From NCBI GenBank assembly GCA_023374025.1, contig SIJG01000005.1, forward strand, positions 852,782 to 916,781: DNA of 64,000 bases. Direction: 5' to 3'. The notes beneath the pieces are model-generated. The model ran no database searches. It was not told the origin of the DNA and saw only the letters and a program-made list of their open reading frames with translations. Every line of letters begins with the position of its first letter. Positions within the stretch are counted from its first letter, which is position 1. Positions 58,949 to 64,000 of this stretch are shown in pieces. The translations under genes and the position numbers were made by a program. The DNA comes from Heterodera schachtii (Eukaryota; Nematoda; Chromadorea; Rhabditida; Heteroderidae).

Positions 58949-60100
58949 CTAGGGCCGCATCTCATAGTTTCGGGAAATACCGGCGAGAAAATTGTCAATG
59001 TTTTCGGGATTCACATTGGGATTGGCATAATTGTGATCATTTTGGTGGACAATATTGACATCGTTATAACGTTGGACGAGGCGAAGAATCCGTGCATCGG
59101 CATTACGATACTTCGTTTTGTGGAACACATAGAGTGCGTGCTGAGTCGTTTCCTAAAAACCGCCACCATGGGCGTTTCCTAAATCCGCCAGGGCGTTTCC
59201 TAAAAACCGCCAAGTGGGCGTTTCCTAAAAACCGCCAAGTGGTAGGAAAACAAAAAAATGTAAGACATAAAAATTCGTATCTTGGCCCAATTTCAACCAA
59301 ATTAATAATTCTTGGTATCAATCAATAGCTTTAAGTGTTGTCTATCAGAATATTAATTTAGAAAATTTTTACATGATTATAAAAAAGTTATAGTCCAAAA
59401 TTTTCAACAAGTTCTCAGTCAAATTATTTTACCAGAACTTTTTTAAAACTCGATGAAATTTTTTGAAATTTTAACCCTAAATAGAGAATTCTTAGTACTA
59501 TCGAATATATAAATTCATTTTGACTTATTTTCATTTTAATGACTTGAAAAATTTAAATGTTTATAATTACATTTGCATGACCATGGCAAAAAACATAGCC
59601 TGTTCATGCTTTATAACTTTTTTTCAGAAGCAATTAGATTAAATTTTCTTTTTATAATTTTAAGTCCACTAATAATCTGTTTACCTTTGAAATTTCAAAA
59701 ACTTCATTGTGTTTTAAAAAAGTTATGGACAAAAAATTCCGACAAAAGATTTTGTGCAATTTAATAACCATAACTTTCTTTTTATACAATTTTAAAACAT
59801 TTTGAAAATTAATATCTTGTAGAGAACACCTTCAGCTATTGAATAATATCATGAAACTTTAATTTCGTTAAAATTGAACAAAGTTATGAATTTATACATT
59901 ATACATTTTTTGTTTTCCTACCAGATGGCGGTTTTTAGGAAACGCCCACTTGGCGGTTTTTAGGAAACGCCCATTTGGCGGTTTTTAGGAAACGCCCAAT
60001 GTGGCGGTTTTTAGGAAACGACCTAGCACCCATAGAGTGCACCTTTATGTTCCAACTTCTCATTGTTTCGTTTTGTTTTAATTACTTGCTTTTGGTTCAT
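58949..60100 (-). pseudogene. 82-residue ORF carried by the foldback element, split by a nested insertion
   Basis: Minus strand, ATG at 60100-60098 and stop at 58951-58949. The ORF is interrupted by 59138-60030. Removing that insertion and one copy of its 10-bp duplication leaves 70 + 179 = 249 nt, exactly 83 codons with no internal stop. The protein starts MNQKQVIKTKRNNEKLEHK and has [20 protein letters not shown] and a C-terminus ISRNYEMRP. It is basic and has no recognised family. It could be an element gene or a captured host gene. Confidence 0.65.
59138..60030. mobile_element. Nested foldback element with GTTTCCTAAAAACCGCC tandem arms
   Basis: Left arm: four GGGCGTTTCCTAAAAACCGC-type units at about 59148-59245. 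Right arm: the inverse at about 59930-60020. Perfect 10-bp duplication CATAGAGTGC at 59128-59137 and 60031-60040. Core has AATTCTTGGTATCAATCAAT and repeated AAAAAAGTTATGG blocks. Confidence 0.88.
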
Positions 60101-60441
60101 CTTTGTAGTAATTAAAATACCTAATTTGGTCAAAACATTAAAAAAGCATAATTAAACATTAGTAATATGGTTTAAATGCAATAGTTTTATTTATTATATA
60201 TATTTTTTGCATATCCACTCGTACGAAAACGGCGGTACGAAAACGGCGGTACGAAAATGGCGGTACGAAAACGGCGGTACGAAAACGTCCTGGCCCGAAG
60301 TTCGCCTATCTAAGTTTCTATAATATTAAACAATAAAAAAGTACAAATTAAAATAAAACAAATTTATAAAAGTAAACGGAAAAGAACAAAAATAATAATG
60401 AATGATCGATAAAAGTGATCATATTTTGCGAATTTCATCAT

Positions 60442-61549
60442 TTAAAGAGCCTCCAAAGCAAATTTAAAATTGGCACCGAAATTCGCCTCAATTTTGTCAC
60501 CAGAGTCGTGCAAAGAAACGAATGGATGAAAAGAATCATCACCAAAAGATGAAGCAACCAAAAGACCGTAGGAATCTGTGAAAAAGTTAAGGGTTTTCGA
60601 CAATTAAAAAAATCAATTAGCACCAAAATAGGAAATTAAATAATTAAAAATATTTATTTGCCAACCCAAACGATGTCCATTTTTGGTGAAAATGATATGT
60701 CGAGTGGCCAAATTGACGCCAATTCCAATGGTATCGCCTTCACCATAGCAATATTCGTCATTTATTCCTTTTCCTTCTCCGTTAATCCAAATTTTGCCAT
60801 CACTGTCAATTGCATAAGTGCCCTTTCGGCTCCGAATTGTTCCATCCAATTTGTTCTGCTGTTTGACTGCGAATCCGAAGCTCATCCAACTGAGAAATTA
60901 ATAACAAAGAAATAACAATAATAATTCAAATTTAAATAGTTTTATTAATTTTATATTAAAAATAAAAAAATCTCTTACTTTTCCTCATTTCCGATTGCAA
61001 TTTCGTAATAAAAAATGTCAGACGACTTATTGTCCTGCAAAATTGGATGTTTAGCAAAAACGGAAGAACAGTAACCTTTTGAGGATAAATTAGTAAAGTA
61101 AAGTAGGGAAAAATACCAGAATTAGTTCCCTTATGATGGACAATGAGACTTTTGTTGGCAATGATTTCGAGATTTTCATGACAAACATTGGCATCCCAAT
61201 AATTTTGTCGGAAATTTAAAAGTGCCTTAAAATAATCCATTAAAATTATTTTAAAATAAATTGATTAATATAATCAATTAAAAAAATTTTTACCCTTACA
61301 AATTAATTCACCTTTCTCTGCTTTTGTTCTTTCTCCAATTCATTGATTTTTTCCAAAATTTTTGAAAATTGATCCGCAGTAGCTAAAAAATAAATAATTT
61401 GTAAATTAAATGCAAATATTTAAATACAATAAATTTTAATTTCTCCTCGCCTTTTGACTGTTCTTTTTGCTGCTTTTCCAATTCATTGATCTTTTCCAAA
61501 AGTTTCTTCTGATCATTTTGCAATTGTGAGAATCGTTCCTCAGCAGCAG
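60442..61549 (-). CDS. Gene G, SPRY part: coiled-coil SPRY protein
   Basis: Minus-strand exons 61549-61451, 61382-61312, 61225-61117, 61075-60979, 60889-60666 and 60575-60442. Frame is open from the first cassette to the stop (244 residues). Two coiled-coil cassettes (AAAEERFSQLQNDQKKLLEK; ATADQFSKILEKINELEK) precede SPRY (NYWDANVCHENLEII, SVFAKHPILQDN, FGFAVKQQNKLDG, FTKNGHRLG, IEANFGANFKFALEAL-stop). Exon sizes equal those of gene D (99, 109, 97 and 134 nt are identical). The usual N-terminal module and acidic linker are absent upstream. The exon ending at 61451 has a GC donor. See the zinc-finger exons directly upstream. Confidence 0.8.
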
Positions 61550-61918
61550 CTTAAAATATAAATCCAATTATTTAATAAAAATGGACGAAAATTAAAAAAA
61601 TGTTTTATCCTTTAAAAGAATGTTTGATTTTAGATGCCAACTAAAATAGACTGACTGACTTCGAACCCAAATTCGAGCAAATTTCAAAATGTTCGAGTTT
61701 TGAAAATAGTGATTTTTATAATCAGCATAATTCAACCAAGTATAACTTTTTAGGTATAAGTACGTAGCCCCACCATCAAAAAAGTAATTCGGTAGAGAAT
61801 TTTGTGCACTTTCCAATGAGCCTATTCAAAATTTCCAGGGAAATTTTCCCAACCCCTAGGAATTTTTTTCGAGAATTTCCTAATAAGCGGAAAGGAGAAT
61901 AAACTTACTACAAGTCTT

Positions 61919-62397
61919 CTCATGGTGCTTGAACCACTGTGGCACAATTGGGGCCCCACAAAAGCGACACTGAAAAAGCATTTAAATATGAATTATATAT
62001 AAATTAATGTATTAATTAGCCTTAACATTTATCCCACCCTGTCCATTATTTCCCTTGAAATTTCTAATACTTTAGTAATTGTACATTTGTTTAAAAAATA
62101 TTGTTGAAAAGCCATAATAACCGCATTCAAATTATCATCCTTTGTCATTTTCCATGAAAATAAAGAATCACCTTTTCCCCGTAGCGATGAATGCTCATGT
62201 GGCGCTCCAAATGTTCTTTTTGATTCGATTCATATGGACACAAGCGACACTTTAAAAAATCAATTGTTATATTTGAACGTAAAACCTTTATTAACTACTT
62301 TTACCTTAAATTCTTTGAGATCAGTGTGTGTAAGGTAATGGCGTTGTAAACCGGAAAATTTGACGAATTTCTTCGGGCATTTAGCACAACGGTGGGG
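61919..62397 (-). CDS. C2H2 zinc-finger exons, possibly the 5' part of gene G
   Basis: Exons 62397-62305, 62249-62172 and 61979-61919 on the minus strand. Each encodes one finger-like unit: CAKCPKKFVKFSGLQRHYLT(H), CRLCPYESNQKEHLERHMSI(H) and CRFCGAPIVPQWFKHHEKTC. The Cys and His spacing fits C2H2 fingers for the first two; the third has C-x2-C-x12-H-x4-C. Junctions are in frame and the last exon ends with a strong GTAAGT donor in phase 1, the phase required by the gene G cassette at 61549. No start exon was found upstream. It may instead belong to a separate, truncated zinc-finger gene. Confidence 0.65.
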
Positions 62398-62820
62398 CTG
62401 AAAAACAATGAAAATTTTCTCGGGACCGAAATCTTATTGCGATTTATTAATAGGTTTTGTCCGGTACTTCCGGGTTTTGCCACCCCCCTGAAATTTTTGT
62501 TCTAATTTTCTAGGCTAATTTTTTATGCTGATCACGAATCTGACATTTATTTTTAGCCATAACGTATTTTACGTGAAATTTTACGTAAAAAATTTAAAAA
62601 TAACAAATTTAATTAGGCGGAATAAAGGCAAAAAATTCGTAAAACCTCATCAAAAAACATCATTGATGGCTTTATTTGTTTCTTTATATTTACGTCGGTT
62701 TTGAACCAAAAGTGCGAAACTGGAAAAAAATTGAAGCTTCGACTTTTTGTTCGAATTTGGGTTCAAGATTCGTAGTGAGTCGAAATAGATGTAATAATCG
62801 GATTCTCCGACCGTAAAAAC

Positions 62821-63991
62821 TAGAGACCGGACAAGAGGGTCGGTCGAACGGTTTCGGTTAAAAACCGAAAAAAAACCGAAACCGAAAAAAACCGAAAAAC
62901 TCAAAAAATTCTCGGTCGAACGGTTTCGGTTAAAAAACCGAAAAAAACCGAACCGAAAAAAACCGAAGAAAAATTTTCGGTATATCGTTTCGGTTTCGGT
63001 TTTTTTTTGAATTTTTATATTTTTTCCAAAAAAGCAATAAAACATTTTTATTAACAGAAAAAGCTAAAGATCACCTCTGAACTAAATTGTAAAGCTATTG
63101 AAGCTCTATCGAATGGTGTACTAAAGGTTTGGAAAATGATAGAAAAGGCAGCCAAAAAACATGTGTTTGCTCCTTGAATTTAAAAAACCATAAAGATTAC
63201 TTTTAGCGATTTGGTGCCTTTTTTGGCGTTTTTTCCCGAAAAATCCATAAAAATTCAAAAAAATCAGAAAAATACCCCTAAGAAATGATCTAAAAAAATT
63301 CAGAGAATCTACCTTTATGTATTGAAAAATTTTCACAAAATTGTTCGCCAAAATTCTTTGTTTTTCTTGATAAAATTTAGGTTTAAAAATTTCCTTATTG
63401 AAAAAACATTATAAACTATTGAATTATCAATAAATCAGCAAAATTTAGTTTTTTTGGTTAGTTTTTACGTGTTTTGCCCCCTAAAATATTAATAAAAAAT
63501 TTAAATGCCTTTTTTCATGCTTTTTTCGGGATTTTTGTGCCTTTTTTCAGTGTCATTTTGCGATTTTTTGTGCCTTAATTGATAGCTCTAGCCATAACTT
63601 TAGGGCCGGCGGTGCTGATATAATGCCATTTGTTAGCAGATTTTGTCTAAAAATACCAAATTTTGAGATTTTGGGCTAATTTTTTAAGAAAAGCTAGCTT
63701 TTTGGGGGGTCGGCGGTGCCGAAAGGCGCCGCCGGAGGAAAATTTTACGAATTTTTAATGAATTTTGTTAAAAAAATGGTCAACTGATTTGTCAAAAAAG
63801 TCGGTCGATTGTTTCGGTTTTTTAAATATTTCGGTCGAACGGTTTCGGTTAAAAAACCGAAAAAAAACCGAAACCGAAAAAAACCGAAAAACTCAAAAAT
63901 TTCTCGGTCGGTTTTTTTCGGTTAAAAACCGAAACCGAAAATCGAAAAATACCGAAAAAAACCGAAAAAAAACCGACCGGTCCGATCTCTA
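62821..63991. mobile_element. hAT-like element with CGGTTTCGGTTAAAAACCG ends
   Basis: Ends TAGAGACCGGAC and GTCCGATCTCTA with the perfect 8-bp duplication GTAAAAAC (62813-62820 and 63992-63999). Subterminal arms are dense CGGTTTCGGTTAAAAACCGA palindromes. The interior has GTGCCTTTTT-type blocks and the GGTGCCGAAAGGCGCCGCC palindrome near 63717-63735. No transposase frame is seen. Confidence 0.88.
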
Positions 63992-64000
63992 GTAAAAACC

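Larger units (their letters stand above)
58673..60297. mobile_element. Foldback element with CGTTTTCGTACCGC tandem arms and an internal ORF
   Basis: Arms are tandem CGTTTTCGTACCGCC units at 58679-58812, and the inverse at 60217-60287. The flanks AAGTTTGCC (58664-58672) and AAGTTCGCC (60298-60306) form a 9-bp duplication with one mismatch. The interior contains an 82-codon ORF interrupted by a second foldback element. Confidence 0.82.

Noticed and set aside
62301..62483. Minus-strand open frame overlapping the zinc-finger exon
   Set aside because: It is another frame of the zinc-finger exon, which has clear Cys/His spacing.
1..64000. tRNA, rRNA, spliced-leader RNA or other structured RNA genes
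   Set aside because: I looked for obvious cloverleaf, SL-like and rRNA signatures and saw none; a covariance-model scan would be needed to exclude them.

Overview
The window is AT-rich eukaryotic DNA with short GT-AG introns and many TIR elements. It most resembles a plant-parasitic (tylenchid, probably cyst) nematode. The evidence is a dense family of RanBPM-like SPRY genes with coiled-coil exons, the family expanded in Globodera and Heterodera, plus a DUOX maturation factor gene. The organism assignment is inference. All gene models were spliced by eye; those marked intact keep an open frame across every proposed junction.

Layout. 1-2.1 kb: little. 2.1-4.2 kb: tandem-SPRY gene A (+), frameshifted in both domains. 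4.6-8.9 kb: minisatellite split by a hAT-type element. 8.9-15.1 kb: TIR elements, including two 674-bp copies that look identical. 15.2-18.3 kb: SPRY gene B (-), with a stop-loss hydrophobic tail. 18.6-21.5 kb: repeats and a kinase pseudogene fragment. 21.9-24.0 kb: SPRY gene C (-), intact. 24.9-28.8 kb: GC-rich, poly-C/poly-G-rich, no clear gene. 29.4-33.4 kb: DUOX maturation factor (doxa-1/DUOXA type, +). 34.3-39.5 kb: SPRY gene D (+), intact, with two TIR elements in introns. 40.4-44.4 kb: SPRY pseudogene E (+). 45-50.8 kb: purine-strand GA arrays interrupted by a foldback element. 51-54.6 kb: SPRY gene F (+), with a different N-terminus. 54.8-60.3 kb: nested TIR and foldback elements, some carrying ORFs. 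60.4-62.4 kb: SPRY gene G (-), possibly fused to C2H2 zinc fingers. 62.8-64.0 kb: another hAT-type element.

How the genes relate. Genes B, C, D and pseudogene E share an N-terminal module, an acidic linker exon, a variable number of phase-1 coiled-coil cassettes, a four-exon SPRY domain and an upstream motif TGGGTCATCGTTTTGCCG. F and G keep the coiled-coil and SPRY part but have other 5' ends. Two element classes dominate the rest: hAT-like elements with 8-bp target duplications, and foldback elements with 8-10-bp duplications whose arms are short tandem repeats and some of which hold ORFs. Those may be an undescribed Pack-MULE-like system in this lineage.
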